A stretch of DNA of 64,000 bases from Pedobacter rhizosphaerae (GCF_900111155.1 NZ_FOGG01000007.1:62001-126000), one strand, 5' to 3'. Positions 28,471-38,481 are shown, numbered from the stretch's first letter. Made by a program: numbers and translations. Notes: generated from the sequence alone by a model not told the origin.

Positions 28471-29325
28471 TTATGGAGTTAATAATCTTTTTAGGATAGA
28501 TAAATTAGCGCGATGAAAAGGCCTTTTAATAAATAACTTTAGGACATAACGATAGCAAATGCCTGTGTGTTTTTTTAATTTAATCAATGTGTTTGCTAGT
28601 TGATTGATGTCATCAATTTCTCTCGCATTTAATAATTCTTCGTGGGTACTATTGCTAATAACTGGCAATTCATTTTGCCATTTTTCAATCACAATAAGTT
28701 GATTTTTAAGCCATTCCAGTGTATTTCCCCCCGAACTCAGGTGCTCCAATAGTATGTCATACACAACAACAACCTTTCCTAATTTGCCCATTGCCAAACT
28801 GAAATCAATGTCGTAACCATGAAAACCCTTTAAATTCTGTTCGTCAAAAGGCTGTTTCTGCCAATTATTTTTTGTCGTAGCTAGGAACATCCCATCCAGC
28901 GTGGCCACTTCACTCTCATCTTCCTGATCTGGGTTATGATAATAATGAAGTTTTGAACCATCTTTAAAACATTGAATTTGGTTTATTCTATTGGTCTCTG
29001 TAACGCTTGAATAAACCCCAGATGCGTATTTAGTCTTGACTGTATTACCCAAAATCCCCACTAGAGATACCTTTTTACTCTTTAAATGTAATGCTAAATT
29101 TTCATCCCAGCCAGAGGTTAGTAACCTGATATCTTCATGTATAAAACACAGGTTTTGGTATTTACTTTGTTTTGCACCAATATTGTAGGCTTCACATATG
29201 CTATATTTGTTATCTCTATTGTCAATGGAGATAATTTCATAAGGAAGAGTGGTTGTCCCAGCTATACTTGTTGAAAATTCTTTTAAATATTCAGGATTAA
29301 CGGAGCATGTGATAATAGAGGTCAT
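28471..29325 (-). CDS. Glycosyltransferase family 2-like, GT-A (paralogue of 30075-30941)
   Basis: A 284-residue protein: SIITCSVNPEYLKEFSTSI, ISIDNRDNKYSICEAYNIG, then CFIHEDIRLLTSGW in the metal-site position, and LKGFHGYDIDFSL. The same pattern appears in 30075-30941, so these are paralogues separated by one gene. The class resembles GT2-like proteins that read HED or HDD where ordinary GT2 enzymes read DAD. Function in the glycan unknown. Confidence 0.75.
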   Translation of the reverse strand: MTSIITCSVNPEYLKEFSTSIAGTTTLPYEIISIDNRDNKYSICEAYNIGAKQSKYQNLCFIHEDIRLLTSGWDENLALHLKSKKVSLVGILGNTVKTKYASGVYSSVTETNRINQIQCFKDGSKLHYYHNPDQEDESEVATLDGMFLATTKNNWQKQPFDEQNLKGFHGYDIDFSLAMGKLGKVVVVYDILLEHLSSGGNTLEWLKNQLIVIEKWQNELPVISNSTHEELLNAREIDDINQLANTLIKLKKHTGICYRYVLKLFIKRPFHRANLSILKRLLTP

Positions 29326-29329
29326 TTAT

Positions 29330-30073
29330 CTATCGGAATATCCTTTTTATGAGCTTATCTGCCCATCTATGGAATCTGTTTTTGTACCCCCATTTATTTT
29401 CAAAGACCTTCCTTTGAGCATAGGTCATTTCATTTCTTTTGTCGTCCAATATCTCATGCGATTGATTGCCAATGTGTAAAACCCTTGACGATTTGATTAG
29501 CGCATGTTTCACTTCATATTTTTTTAGTGTTAGTTCGTAATCGTTATCAGCATACCAGAATTTAAATTTTTCATCTAGTTCGCCAATAATGTTAAAAATA
29601 TCTCTTCTTACAAAAATGAACCAACCTGTAAGAATACCAAATGTGTTTGGATATTCTATATTGCTCATTACATTCGGGCCATTTCTGACTTCTTCACGAT
29701 AATCGAAATTTTCGCAGAATGCATTTGCAGAATATAGTGTTTGATCCTTTTCAAACTCTTCGAGTAAACTTTCTGCCCAGCCATTACTAAATATTAAATC
29801 GTTATTGGCTAAACACACATATTGGCCATGCGTATGTTTGATGCCAATATTTAAAAACTTATTGAAACCAAAATCTTCTGTTGGATATAAAGTTGTAGTG
29901 TTAGGAAACTGATATGGAGCTATGGCTTTGTTAGACTCTATAACAACTATATTGAAATTAATTTGCGAAGTTTTGTTACTGGATAATAGAGAATTTACCG
30001 TGGCTATAGTTAAATCTGTTAAGGTTTTGTTTTTTGCATTACTTAATATTACAACGTCAATTGTTAACAGCAT
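29330..30073 (-). CDS. Glycosyltransferase family 2
   Basis: A 247-residue GT-A protein: VVILSNAKNKTLTDLTIATV, INFNIVVIESNK, and CLANNDLIFSNGWAESLLEE, where the metal site reads NND as in rhamnosyl-type GT2 enzymes. FWYADNDYELTLKKYE fits the catalytic ED/ND region. It lies between the two paralogous GT2-like genes, one base from the upstream one. Confidence 0.8.
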   Translation of the reverse strand: MLLTIDVVILSNAKNKTLTDLTIATVNSLLSSNKTSQINFNIVVIESNKAIAPYQFPNTTTLYPTEDFGFNKFLNIGIKHTHGQYVCLANNDLIFSNGWAESLLEEFEKDQTLYSANAFCENFDYREEVRNGPNVMSNIEYPNTFGILTGWFIFVRRDIFNIIGELDEKFKFWYADNDYELTLKKYEVKHALIKSSRVLHIGNQSHEILDDKRNEMTYAQRKVFENKWGYKNRFHRWADKLIKRIFR

Positions 30074-30074
30074 T

Positions 30075-30941
30075 CTAGTATAATATCTTCTTTAAAGATT
30101 TGAAAATATAATAGGGGGTTTTGATATGGAAGTAGTGCCTTTCTAGAACCATCAGTAAAACTTTCTTCCATGTTTTTTTATTTAAAGTATGATTTTTTGA
30201 ACATATCCAGATAAATTCTTCCAATGTAGTAAACTCAGCTTTAATCTTGATCTGCCGTGGAATAATATGTGCATATACCGGTAATTCCCTTTTCCATTTT
30301 TGATGAAATAGCATTGAATGTTTGATATAGTCTAAGTTCATTGAGCCTCCAGAGAAATGGGATATTAATATGTCATTAACAGTAATAACTTTCATACCTG
30401 TTCTATAAATTTGTAAAGCAAGGTCGGCATCGTAAAAGTGAAAACCTTTGAAATTGACTTCATCAAATCGTATTTTACTAAACATCTTTTTTCTTACGCA
30501 AAACCAACATCCATCAAAAGAAACTATTTCATTAGACTCAGTAATTTGATTAATCTGATTTATATATGATAATTTATCTTTATTCTTATCTCCTTGAAGT
30601 AAATAAATATTTAAAATTTTAGAACTAAACCAGGAACCAGGAAAAAATGAATGAAATGGGCTTCCTGCAACTGCAATAGCCCCAACTTTTGGGTTTTTGA
30701 AATGTGAAATGACCTTTCTTCCCCAATTTTTGCTATTGTAGGTAATGTCATCATGCATAAAGCAAACAATTTCAAATTTTGCTTTACTCACCCCAATGTT
30801 ATAAGCCTGAGTTATTGAATACTGATTATTTTCGTTATTAATGACAATAATCTCATGATCCACACCAACAGTATCTTGAATATTACTCTCCAAATTGGAG
30901 TCGATTGTGGATATTCTTGAGCAAATGATTACTGAAATCAT
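30075..30941 (-). CDS. Glycosyltransferase family 2-like, GT-A (paralogue of 28471-29325)
   Basis: A 288-residue protein: SVIICSRISTIDSNLESNIQ, IVINNENNQYSITQAYNIG, CFMHDDITYNSKNWG and FKGFHFYDADLALQIY, all matching in order the other member of the pair. It overlaps the upstream GT2 by one base. Base composition here is among the most AT-rich in the window, as often in sugar-variable parts of surface-glycan loci. Confidence 0.75.
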   Translation of the reverse strand: MISVIICSRISTIDSNLESNIQDTVGVDHEIIVINNENNQYSITQAYNIGVSKAKFEIVCFMHDDITYNSKNWGRKVISHFKNPKVGAIAVAGSPFHSFFPGSWFSSKILNIYLLQGDKNKDKLSYINQINQITESNEIVSFDGCWFCVRKKMFSKIRFDEVNFKGFHFYDADLALQIYRTGMKVITVNDILISHFSGGSMNLDYIKHSMLFHQKWKRELPVYAHIIPRQIKIKAEFTTLEEFIWICSKNHTLNKKTWKKVLLMVLERHYFHIKTPYYIFKSLKKILY

Positions 30942-31807
30942 TACGTAAAGGGCTTACGAATTTTTAATAGGACATTAACTAGCGTATTACCTATTTTATA
31001 ACTTTTCGAATTGAGTAAATTTGTGTTTAATGTTTGATATTCAAGAAGTTTATTATATAGCCTTTTAATTACAACACTGGTAAAAATATTTGACTGAGAT
31101 TCTGGTAGTAAATTGCGAATGAGATTTACAGCTTCAATTGTATAATCATTTAGCAATTTCTTGTCTTTTGTCATATTATTGTCATGAATCCTGTAGGTTG
31201 CCAGATCTTTGTCAATGAATATGGGTTTGGGATTTTTTAAAAATGTTTGAATCCAAAAGAGCCAATCTTCTTTGGCTTTTAAGGTTTCGTTAAACAATGG
31301 AATGATTTCACGTCTGAAAATGGCACAATGTATTGGTATAGTGAATTCTTCATCCCACTTGTATAAGATAGATTCAAAATTAAGTCTAAATTGTCCCAGC
31401 AAATTACTGGAGGATACTCTTTGGCCAGAGGAGTGAAGAAATAATCTGAAGTTAGTAACAATTAAGTCATATGATTGATTTTCTAAAACTGTGCTTAATT
31501 TATTTTCCGCAATGAGATCGTCGGCATCTAAAAATTGAATCCATTCTCCAGTTGCATTAATAATACCGATATTTCTGGCACTAGATAGTCCACCGTTACT
31601 TTTTTTTAGATATTTAAATCTTTTATCTTTGTTTAGCCATTGATGAATAATTTTTTCTGTATTATCAATAGATCCATCATTTACCATAATACATTCCCAA
31701 TCTTGAAATGATTGCCTGTAAACTGACTCTAAAGTGTAATGCAGATATTTTTCCTGATTATAACAAGGGATTATAATAGAAATTAAAGGTTTTTTTGAAA
31801 GAGCCAT
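30941..31807 (-). CDS. Glycosyltransferase family 2
   Basis: A 288-residue GT-A enzyme with the textbook start LISIIIPCYNQEKYLHYTLE, VNDGSIDNT and FLDADDL. It overlaps the methyltransferase upstream by 25 bases. The C-terminal 80 residues are helical and variable, as usual where the acceptor is bound. Donor unknown. Confidence 0.88.
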   Translation of the reverse strand: MALSKKPLISIIIPCYNQEKYLHYTLESVYRQSFQDWECIMVNDGSIDNTEKIIHQWLNKDKRFKYLKKSNGGLSSARNIGIINATGEWIQFLDADDLIAENKLSTVLENQSYDLIVTNFRLFLHSSGQRVSSSNLLGQFRLNFESILYKWDEEFTIPIHCAIFRREIIPLFNETLKAKEDWLFWIQTFLKNPKPIFIDKDLATYRIHDNNMTKDKKLLNDYTIEAVNLIRNLLPESQSNIFTSVVIKRLYNKLLEYQTLNTNLLNSKSYKIGNTLVNVLLKIRKPFT

Positions 31808-32496
31808 AGTTGATAAATTTCTATCATATTTTCATGTCCCTCTTGATTTACTGATATTCTTCTAAGTTCCTTTTTCTTAAATCCGTTTTCTTCGAAAAGA
31901 GCTTGTAGATCTTTTTCCGTTAACCAATCCTCAATGGGCTGAGAAGGATCAGTATTAGCTGACCAAAGTGCTTGAGCCTCTTTTCTAGGAGTTGTAATAA
32001 TTACATGACCATTTTTCTTTGTTAATCGTTCAATTTGTGAAATGAATTGAGGTTTCCTTTTATATGCAATATGTTCGATAACCTCTGAGCATACTATAAT
32101 ATCAAATTTGTCCGCTAATCCATCACTGAGAAGAGATGTCGTTGTTCCATGAGATATTTGTAACTCTGGAAAAAGTTTTTGTGCATACCTAACAACTGCC
32201 TCAACTGGCTCGACACCCACAGTAGGACCGTATTTTGATAATAAATGCGTGAGCCAACCTCTTCCACAACCTAAATCTAGAATTTGAGGATTACTAATTT
32301 TAACTTTGCATATCTGGATAAACTCTTTGATAATTTCCCATCTTTCTTTCTCCTCAGCGTTTGGCTCAGTTTTATTCCAATTTGGATTTTTTGTAAATAA
32401 ATAGGTATAATAATTCTCTTCATCGGTTACTCCTGCTTTTCTTAAAGGGAGCAATATTTTTTTTATGATGTAAGTTAAATTTTTTCGTATTCCCAT
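31783..32496 (-). CDS. Class I SAM-dependent methyltransferase
   Basis: A 237-residue protein with ILDLGCGRGWLTHLL (motif I), VGVEPVE and FDIIVCSEVIEHI, the standard UbiE/Methyltransf_11 layout. It follows Wzt with a 22-base overlap. In ABC-dependent O-antigen systems a methyltransferase beside Wzt often caps the chain's non-reducing end, which is then read by the Wzt C-terminal domain; that role fits here but is inferred. Confidence 0.82.
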   Translation of the reverse strand: MGIRKNLTYIIKKILLPLRKAGVTDEENYYTYLFTKNPNWNKTEPNAEEKERWEIIKEFIQICKVKISNPQILDLGCGRGWLTHLLSKYGPTVGVEPVEAVVRYAQKLFPELQISHGTTTSLLSDGLADKFDIIVCSEVIEHIAYKRKPQFISQIERLTKKNGHVIITTPRKEAQALWSANTDPSQPIEDWLTEKDLQALFEENGFKKKELRRISVNQEGHENMIEIYQLWLFQKNL

Positions 32497-33728
32497 GCAA
32501 TATTATCTAAGAATAGTTTATTAATACTTGGATCTAGTGGATGATTTGTCTTATTTATATATGAATTACTCACAGTAAAGGAAACAGCATTTTCAATTAT
32601 TTCTAAGTCGATAATTGAGTTTCCTAGAAAAATATCGATATTATAGTTCCCGTCTATTAAGTTGATATTTTTTATTTTTACATTGATAACGCCTTGTTTT
32701 AAAGGTGTTTCATGTATCGGTTGGCTCTGGTAGTGACGGTTATTAACACCAATTAATGACGTTCCAAATGAATCTTTGATAACTAAACCAAGAGTGATGT
32801 TAGATATGGGGATGTCCATTTGAAAGAAAGTACTAATGATTATGGAACTACCGTAATTGATATCATTATGTTCAGAAGTTATCTTTATTTTCTTTATTAT
32901 ACCAATGCCTGTATATTCTGTTCCTGATGATAAGGAAGCTATACGATTATATTCAATTATTGTTTTTGAAGTATTCGCATATAATTTAACCTGGCCATTT
33001 TCTAAAAGCAGAGCATTAGAGCAAAGCTTTGCGATACTCCCCATATTATGGCTCACAAACAACACCGTTCTCCCTTCGCCTTTACTCACTTCGCCCATTT
33101 TACCCAAACATTTCTTTTGAAACTCTGCATCACCCACCGCCAGTACTTCGTCTACGATAAGTATTTCAGATTCCAGGTGTGCGGCCACAGCGAAAGCCAG
33201 CCGCACATACATGCCAGATGAATACCGTTTAACCGGGGTGTCTAAATAGCGTTCTATCCCTGCGAAATCTACAATTTCTTCTAGTTTGCGCTGAATTTCT
33301 TTTTTACGCATACCCAGGATTGCCCCATTTAAAAAGATATTTTCGCGTCCGCTTAATTCGGGGTGGAAGCCTGTTCCTACTTCGAGTAAACTGGCAATAC
33401 GGCCTTTTCCGGTAATTTTCCCTGTAGTAGGGGCGGTAACTTTACTGAGGATTTTGAGCAAGGTACTTTTGCCCGCACCATTTCGGCCGATGATTCCAAC
33501 TGCATCTCCCTGCTCTATTTCGAAATTGATATCCTTTAAACTCCAAACGATATCGCTGCTGCCTTTTGAACTGCGATCGTTGGCTTCACCTATCCTTAAA
33601 AAAGGGTCTTCCTTTCCACGAATACGGGCATACCAACGTTCCAGATCCCTGCTAATGGTACCAGTTCCGATTTGCCCAAGCTGGTAAGCTTTACTGATGT
33701 CTTCTGCCCTGATGGCTACGTTGCTCAT
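32475..33728 (-). CDS. wzt: Polysaccharide ABC exporter ATP-binding protein Wzt
   Basis: A 417-residue protein. The N-terminal ABC domain has Walker A GRNGAGKST at 81-89, the signature YSSGMYVRLAFAVA, Walker B ILIVDEVLAVGDAEF and the switch VLFVSHN. After about residue 265 there is an extra beta-rich domain of about 150 residues, as in Wzt proteins that bind the chain end and decide what is exported. With the Wzm permease (34540-35394) it forms an exporter for a lipid-linked polysaccharide across the inner membrane. It overlaps the genes on both sides. Confidence 0.92.
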   Translation of the reverse strand: MSNVAIRAEDISKAYQLGQIGTGTISRDLERWYARIRGKEDPFLRIGEANDRSSKGSSDIVWSLKDINFEIEQGDAVGIIGRNGAGKSTLLKILSKVTAPTTGKITGKGRIASLLEVGTGFHPELSGRENIFLNGAILGMRKKEIQRKLEEIVDFAGIERYLDTPVKRYSSGMYVRLAFAVAAHLESEILIVDEVLAVGDAEFQKKCLGKMGEVSKGEGRTVLFVSHNMGSIAKLCSNALLLENGQVKLYANTSKTIIEYNRIASLSSGTEYTGIGIIKKIKITSEHNDINYGSSIIISTFFQMDIPISNITLGLVIKDSFGTSLIGVNNRHYQSQPIHETPLKQGVINVKIKNINLIDGNYNIDIFLGNSIIDLEIIENAVSFTVSNSYINKTNHPLDPSINKLFLDNIAWEYEKI

Positions 33729-34507
33729 TTTTTGATGCCTATTGTTAATTCGCCTGCCTCAAAGAGGATGAAACCATAATTTTTCAAAATCTGATTAATG
33801 GTTTCCCGGATATTGAACTCATCATGTATTTCCAGTGCAATTACCCTGGTAACGGTTAAAAAACTAAGATCGCTGGAGGATTCATTGAAAATAAAACGTT
33901 CTGCACCTTCAATGTCGATTTTTAACACATCAATGTGGTTTTTGTTATGCTGTTTAAGAATGTTATGAATGGTAATGCCTTCTATTTGTGTTGAGGTAAT
34001 GTCTTTATTTTCTTCTTTATAGCTTTTAGACCAATCGTCGCCGCCCCTGAAAGCATTATCTTCTATTAAAGGGGCACATTTGTTCCATACAGCTGCATTA
34101 ATGAGTGTAACTTTAGCAAGTGTTGCTGTATTTAGCGATAGTTGTGCGAAGTTTTTTCGATCTGGCTCCAGACAAATCACTTCTGCATTGGGGAAGAATT
34201 TCTTAAAGTACAAGGTCGTTAAGCCTATATTTGCTCCAAGATCTAAAATTACTGTCGGTTCAACCTGGTTTAGCTGAAGCGTTTTTACCAGGGATTTATA
34301 TTCCTGATATTGAAAAATTTGCTTGAAGACGTTCCAGTCACTGCCCTTACTCCTTAAGGTAAAGTCAAAATCAGCATTTTTTACCTTGAAACCTTGTTGG
34401 TCTTTAACAATAGAGAATTTATCCCTTTTAATAAATTCCTGCTCTTTGTAATAATTGAATAAACCCTTCATTATTACTGTGCATTTGTTTTTTAGTGGCT
34501 TGAACAT
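33725..34507 (-). CDS. FkbM-family methyltransferase
   Basis: A 260-residue protein (an internal ATG at 34468 is an alternative start). It has VILDLGANIGLTTLYFKKFF as motif I, VICLEPDRKNF, and IDVLKIDIEGAERFIF, the FkbM hallmark. It probably methylates a sugar hydroxyl or chain terminus. It lies between Wzm and Wzt and overlaps Wzt by 4 bases, which suggests a role near the export step. Confidence 0.86.
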   Translation of the reverse strand: MFKPLKNKCTVIMKGLFNYYKEQEFIKRDKFSIVKDQQGFKVKNADFDFTLRSKGSDWNVFKQIFQYQEYKSLVKTLQLNQVEPTVILDLGANIGLTTLYFKKFFPNAEVICLEPDRKNFAQLSLNTATLAKVTLINAAVWNKCAPLIEDNAFRGGDDWSKSYKEENKDITSTQIEGITIHNILKQHNKNHIDVLKIDIEGAERFIFNESSSDLSFLTVTRVIALEIHDEFNIRETINQILKNYGFILFEAGELTIGIKK

Positions 34508-34539
34508 TTTTTCAGATGATTTATCGTTAAAACCTAATA

Positions 34540-35394
34540 TTAAACTGTGTCCACAAAATTCCGCTCTACTTTGTTAAAAATTATAATCCCTAAAATAAGA
34601 AATAGGAGGGTAATTCCAGTTGCATAACCTAAACTTGCCCAGCTAAAACTCCCTTCGCCCAAAAAGCCAAACCTAAAAGTTTCTATGATGGGAGTCATGG
34701 GGTTGTACTTTATAATCCAGGCATATTTGGGGTATTTGTTCATGGCTTCAGATAATGGATAAATTACCGTGGTGGCATACATCAGCAGCTGCACACCGAA
34801 ACTCACCAGAAAGGCAAGATCTCTATATTTGGTGGTCATGGCCGAAATAATCATTCCTGTGCCTAACCCTAACAGCGCCATTAAAATTACCACCACTGGA
34901 AAGAGGCAAATGGCCCAGCTCATGTTAAAATTAGCACCGGTAAAATAGTAATAAGCAATTAAGAGTACAAAAAGCAACATTTGCACGCCAAACCTCACCA
35001 GGTTACTCACTACAATACTTAAAGGCATTATTAATCGCGGGAAATAAACCTTACCGAAAATTCCTGCATTATCTCTAAATACAGTGGAGGTTTTAGTGAG
35101 ACAATCGGCAAAATAGTTCCAGGCGGTAATGCCAGCCATGTAAAAAAGGGGTTTTGGTAAGCCATCGGTAGAGATTCCCGCCAGATTTCCAAAAATAAAG
35201 GTGAAAATGATGGTGGTAAACAGGGGTTGAATGAAGAACCATAAAGGCCCCAAAATCGTTTGCTTATAGAAAGAAACAAAATCTCTTCGTACAAGTAAAA
35301 TCAAAAGATCGCGATAGGCCCACACTTCAGTCAACTTTAAATCAACAAGGGATGACTTAGCTTCTATAGACCATTCGTGGTTATCGGGCTTCAT
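34540..35394 (-). CDS. wzm: Polysaccharide ABC exporter permease Wzm
   Basis: A 284-residue ABC-2 type permease with six hydrophobic helices. The N-terminal amphipathic part RDLLILLVRRDFVSFYKQTI followed by LGPLWFFIQPLFTTIIFTFI is typical of Wzm/KpsM/TagG proteins. It pairs with Wzt, though an FkbM gene lies between them. Such a pair exports a finished chain on undecaprenyl diphosphate, in contrast to the Wzx/Wzy route. Confidence 0.9.
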   Translation of the reverse strand: MKPDNHEWSIEAKSSLVDLKLTEVWAYRDLLILLVRRDFVSFYKQTILGPLWFFIQPLFTTIIFTFIFGNLAGISTDGLPKPLFYMAGITAWNYFADCLTKTSTVFRDNAGIFGKVYFPRLIMPLSIVVSNLVRFGVQMLLFVLLIAYYYFTGANFNMSWAICLFPVVVILMALLGLGTGMIISAMTTKYRDLAFLVSFGVQLLMYATTVIYPLSEAMNKYPKYAWIIKYNPMTPIIETFRFGFLGEGSFSWASLGYATGITLLFLILGIIIFNKVERNFVDTV

Positions 35395-35548
35395 GGGGTA
35401 TTAGTGTATTTAGTAGCAAGTACTTAGGATTAAGTATAAAGTAGCAAGTATCAAGAATCAAGATGGGTTTTAGTTTTTAACCACCTTAGGCACCTAAGTA
35501 TATTTAATTTTATGTAGACTCAGGACTAGTGACCTATGACTGATGACT
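35395..35548. repeat. Short intergenic repeat tract (AGTATCAAG family)
   Basis: These 154 bases between a glycosyltransferase and Wzm hold imperfect repeats of words such as AGTAGCAAGTA, AAGTATCAAG and AATCAAGATGG. The same words recur at 55366-55430 and 63285-63350 in unrelated intergenic places. No gene or tRNA is visible. Function unknown. Confidence 0.6.
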
Positions 35549-36664
35549 TTAAGCATTAAGTTCCAGAAGTTGTCCAACTTTTTGTTTGTAGGTACTGAAG
35601 CAAAAATGTGCCAGGCAATTATCTTGCAATTGACGTTTATCTATTTCGGTATCTGGTTTTGCCAGACAGGTTTCTATAGCCGACTTAATTTCGTTCAAAT
35701 CAGTAGGATTAACTAAGGTTCCAATGGCTCCTTGCCGTAAAGCATCAACGCTACCATCCTGGTTACCTCCAATTACCTGGGTACCGCAAGCCATGGCTTC
35801 TATAAAGCTAATGCCAAAACCTTCGGCCTTGCTCGGCATAACCATTACATCTGCAAGTTGATAATGGGCCATAAGTTCGGCATCGGGTACGTAACCGGTG
35901 AAAATAACCCTTTGTTGGAGTTCATTCTGCTGTACTAAGTTTTGAAGTCTATTCTGTTCTTTTTCATCTGCTTTACCTGCCAAAATGTAATGAACATCTT
36001 CATCAAGTTCATTTAAAACAGCCAGTACCTGGTCATAACCCTTGTATTGCTCTGTGGATGATAACCTGCTGAGCGTGAGGATAAATTTGCTGTTTGTTGG
36101 CAAATTATATTTCTTTAAAAGTGATGCTGGTTTTTCAAACGTTTTTGGGATTTCAAAAAACGGATCAAGACAATTATTTAGCACCTGAATTTTGGATGCT
36201 TCAATCTGGTGTAGCGCTTGAATCCTATTGGCCGTGTAAGCGCTTACTGCCCATATTTCGATCTCGTTTTGAATAAATTTTGTATTTGCCGCACTTAAGT
36301 TTCGCCATATTTCAATACCATGTGCATATAAAATGATTCGCTTTTTAGGGAATATTTTTTTGATGATACGGGCATAAATCAATAAATGAACATGACTGAG
36401 CACGATGATGTCGCTCGATTGGCTAGCCAGGATCGCTTGAATTGAAAACAAGATGCGGCGACCACCGAAACCCTTAAATAAGGCCTTTTCGATATATTTT
36501 TCATTGCCTCCCTTATCATACATGCTTAAGAGTTGATAAGTTTTAATTTTACCTTCTCTTAAGAATTCGGTTAATGCTTTTCCAAATGCTTTACAAACAT
36601 TTTCTATTCCTCCTGTTAAGCCGAAAGTATAGAGGGTTAGGAAAAGTAATTTTTTATCTTTCAA
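35549..36664 (-). CDS. Glycosyltransferase family 4
   Basis: A 371-residue GT-B enzyme: LFLTLYTFGLTGGIENVCKA (acceptor-domain glycine loop), FILTLSRLSSTEQYKGYDQV at the junction and EGFGISFIEAMACGTQVIGG with the E-x7-E pair. All usual motifs are intact. It lies 8 bp after the AsnB-like gene. As one of the most promoter-proximal transferases it may act early on the repeat unit, but gene order is weak evidence for this. Confidence 0.87.
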   Translation of the reverse strand: MKDKKLLFLTLYTFGLTGGIENVCKAFGKALTEFLREGKIKTYQLLSMYDKGGNEKYIEKALFKGFGGRRILFSIQAILASQSSDIIVLSHVHLLIYARIIKKIFPKKRIILYAHGIEIWRNLSAANTKFIQNEIEIWAVSAYTANRIQALHQIEASKIQVLNNCLDPFFEIPKTFEKPASLLKKYNLPTNSKFILTLSRLSSTEQYKGYDQVLAVLNELDEDVHYILAGKADEKEQNRLQNLVQQNELQQRVIFTGYVPDAELMAHYQLADVMVMPSKAEGFGISFIEAMACGTQVIGGNQDGSVDALRQGAIGTLVNPTDLNEIKSAIETCLAKPDTEIDKRQLQDNCLAHFCFSTYKQKVGQLLELNA

Positions 36665-36672
36665 AATGCTGA

Positions 36673-38481
36673 TTAAACCTTGAAGCCATTAAAAACCTGA
36701 TGAATAACCATGGCTTTAGACCAATGTAGCTTACCTTTTTTAAAATGCTGCAAGTGCTGTTTAACTGCTGGATTTTCAATTTCGTTTACGGCAGTCCAGA
36801 AGTATTCATTATGGATGAGCCATTTTTGGAAAGGAAAGGTGAAGCCCATTTTAGGGCGATTCCAGATCTTTTCCGGGAGAATATCTTTAAAACTATCAAT
36901 AAGTAATCTTTTGGGCTTATCTTTTTGATATTTTATCTGCTGCTGAATCGCGGCGATCTCCTCCAGTAAATTGGCATCCAGAAAGGGGACCCGAACTTCA
37001 ACACCGTGTTGCATACTCATGTAATCGGTATCCTTAAGGAGTTGATTTTGCATATACAGGTTGCTTTCCAGCCAGCTGGCTTGTAAAGCAGGTGCTTGAT
37101 TTGTTGGTAAATGACCTATTTCTAGTGATCTCAAAACTTCATCAACTGCCACTAGGCTGAGGTTTAAAATCTTTGCAATTTCTGCGGGACTAAAAACTCC
37201 CCTTAAAAACAGGTAATCTCCAACTGTATTTTGATAGCTGAGGTAATAGGCTCTTTTTAATGCTGATTTTTTAAACCGCTCTCCGAATTTGAGTATAAAC
37301 GAAGGGGTTTTTCTTAATTTTTTTACCCAGGCCATTCGCTTAAAGGAGGGGTACCCACCAAATATTTCATCGGCACCAATGCCTGATAACACTGCTTTTA
37401 GTCCTTTTTGCTTAGCAAAGTGGCAGATAAACCAGGAGTTAATCCCATCTGTACTGGGTTGATCCATTGCGGAAAGGGTATCGGATAAATAGGTGTTGAA
37501 TACCTTTTGTGTAACTAAATATTCGGAATGATTGGTTCCTGCTTGTGCCTGAATTAAATCCTGATAAGGCTTCTCAGACATGCTCGGCACATCAAAATGA
37601 ATGGATAGTGTATTGAGTTTTTGTTGTTTTGCCTCCTCATCCAGGTGCTGCTGTGCTAAAAGGGTTATTAAACTACTATCTATCCCTCCACTTAAAAAAG
37701 CACCAATGGGTGCATCTGAAATGAGGTGTTTCTTTACTGCTTGGGTTAGGGATTGCTTAATGTTTTCCCTGGCCTGAGTTTCATTATTTACCCTTGCTTT
37801 AGGCGATGGAACTGCGTAAGGCTTGATTTGATAAGTTGAATCTGAGTGGTTCCACTGTAAAAAATACCCTTTCTTTAGGCTATTTACCTCATCTAAGGTA
37901 GTGTAAGGCTCGGGTAAGTGCCCAAAAGCCAGCATGCATACTTTCCAGTTCGGATTTTCTTCGAAAAGATAGGTAGTTTGTTTGAACGCTTTAACTTCTG
38001 AAGCAAAAACCAGTTTTTCGTATGCCGCATAATAATACAATGGCTTAATTCCGGAGCAATCTCTCACTAAAAAGGTTTGCTTGCGCATTTGATCGTGCAA
38101 TGCAAATGCAAACATGCCTTGTAATTTAGCAAAGCTTTGGATACCGAAGGCCTGGTAAGCTGCCAGAATCACTTCTGTGTCTGTTGCCGTTTCAAAGGTC
38201 AAGCCCAAACTTAAGAGCTCGGTTTTTAGCTCCTTGTAGTTGAAAATCTCTCCATTATAACTGATTACCAGATTTTGGTTGCCATAAAACATGGGTTGAT
38301 GACCTGCTGTGCTGAGATCGATAATGGAAAGTCGCCTGTGGCCCAATCCCAGTTCTTCTCCTATATAAAAGCCTTCGTCATCTGGCCCACCATGTTTCAT
38401 GCTGTTGCACATTGCCGATAGATCCGTCTGGATTTCTAATGCAGTTCTATTTCGATCTATAATTCCGGCTATTCGACACAT
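36673..38481 (-). CDS. asnB: Asparagine synthase (glutamine-hydrolysing) family amidotransferase
   Basis: A 602-residue protein. Cys2 is the N-terminal nucleophile of the class II glutaminase domain, although the usual MCGI start reads MCRI; HRRLSIIDLSTAGHQPM and SYNGEIFNYKEL follow. The synthetase domain has the PP-loop SGGIDSSLI and the later RVPFLDANLLE. In surface-glycan loci such proteins may amidate a uronic acid or other sugar acid rather than make free asparagine; that is inferred from context. It is the first gene after the long leader. Confidence 0.87.
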   Translation of the reverse strand: MCRIAGIIDRNRTALEIQTDLSAMCNSMKHGGPDDEGFYIGEELGLGHRRLSIIDLSTAGHQPMFYGNQNLVISYNGEIFNYKELKTELLSLGLTFETATDTEVILAAYQAFGIQSFAKLQGMFAFALHDQMRKQTFLVRDCSGIKPLYYYAAYEKLVFASEVKAFKQTTYLFEENPNWKVCMLAFGHLPEPYTTLDEVNSLKKGYFLQWNHSDSTYQIKPYAVPSPKARVNNETQARENIKQSLTQAVKKHLISDAPIGAFLSGGIDSSLITLLAQQHLDEEAKQQKLNTLSIHFDVPSMSEKPYQDLIQAQAGTNHSEYLVTQKVFNTYLSDTLSAMDQPSTDGINSWFICHFAKQKGLKAVLSGIGADEIFGGYPSFKRMAWVKKLRKTPSFILKFGERFKKSALKRAYYLSYQNTVGDYLFLRGVFSPAEIAKILNLSLVAVDEVLRSLEIGHLPTNQAPALQASWLESNLYMQNQLLKDTDYMSMQHGVEVRVPFLDANLLEEIAAIQQQIKYQKDKPKRLLIDSFKDILPEKIWNRPKMGFTFPFQKWLIHNEYFWTAVNEIENPAVKQHLQHFKKGKLHWSKAMVIHQVFNGFKV

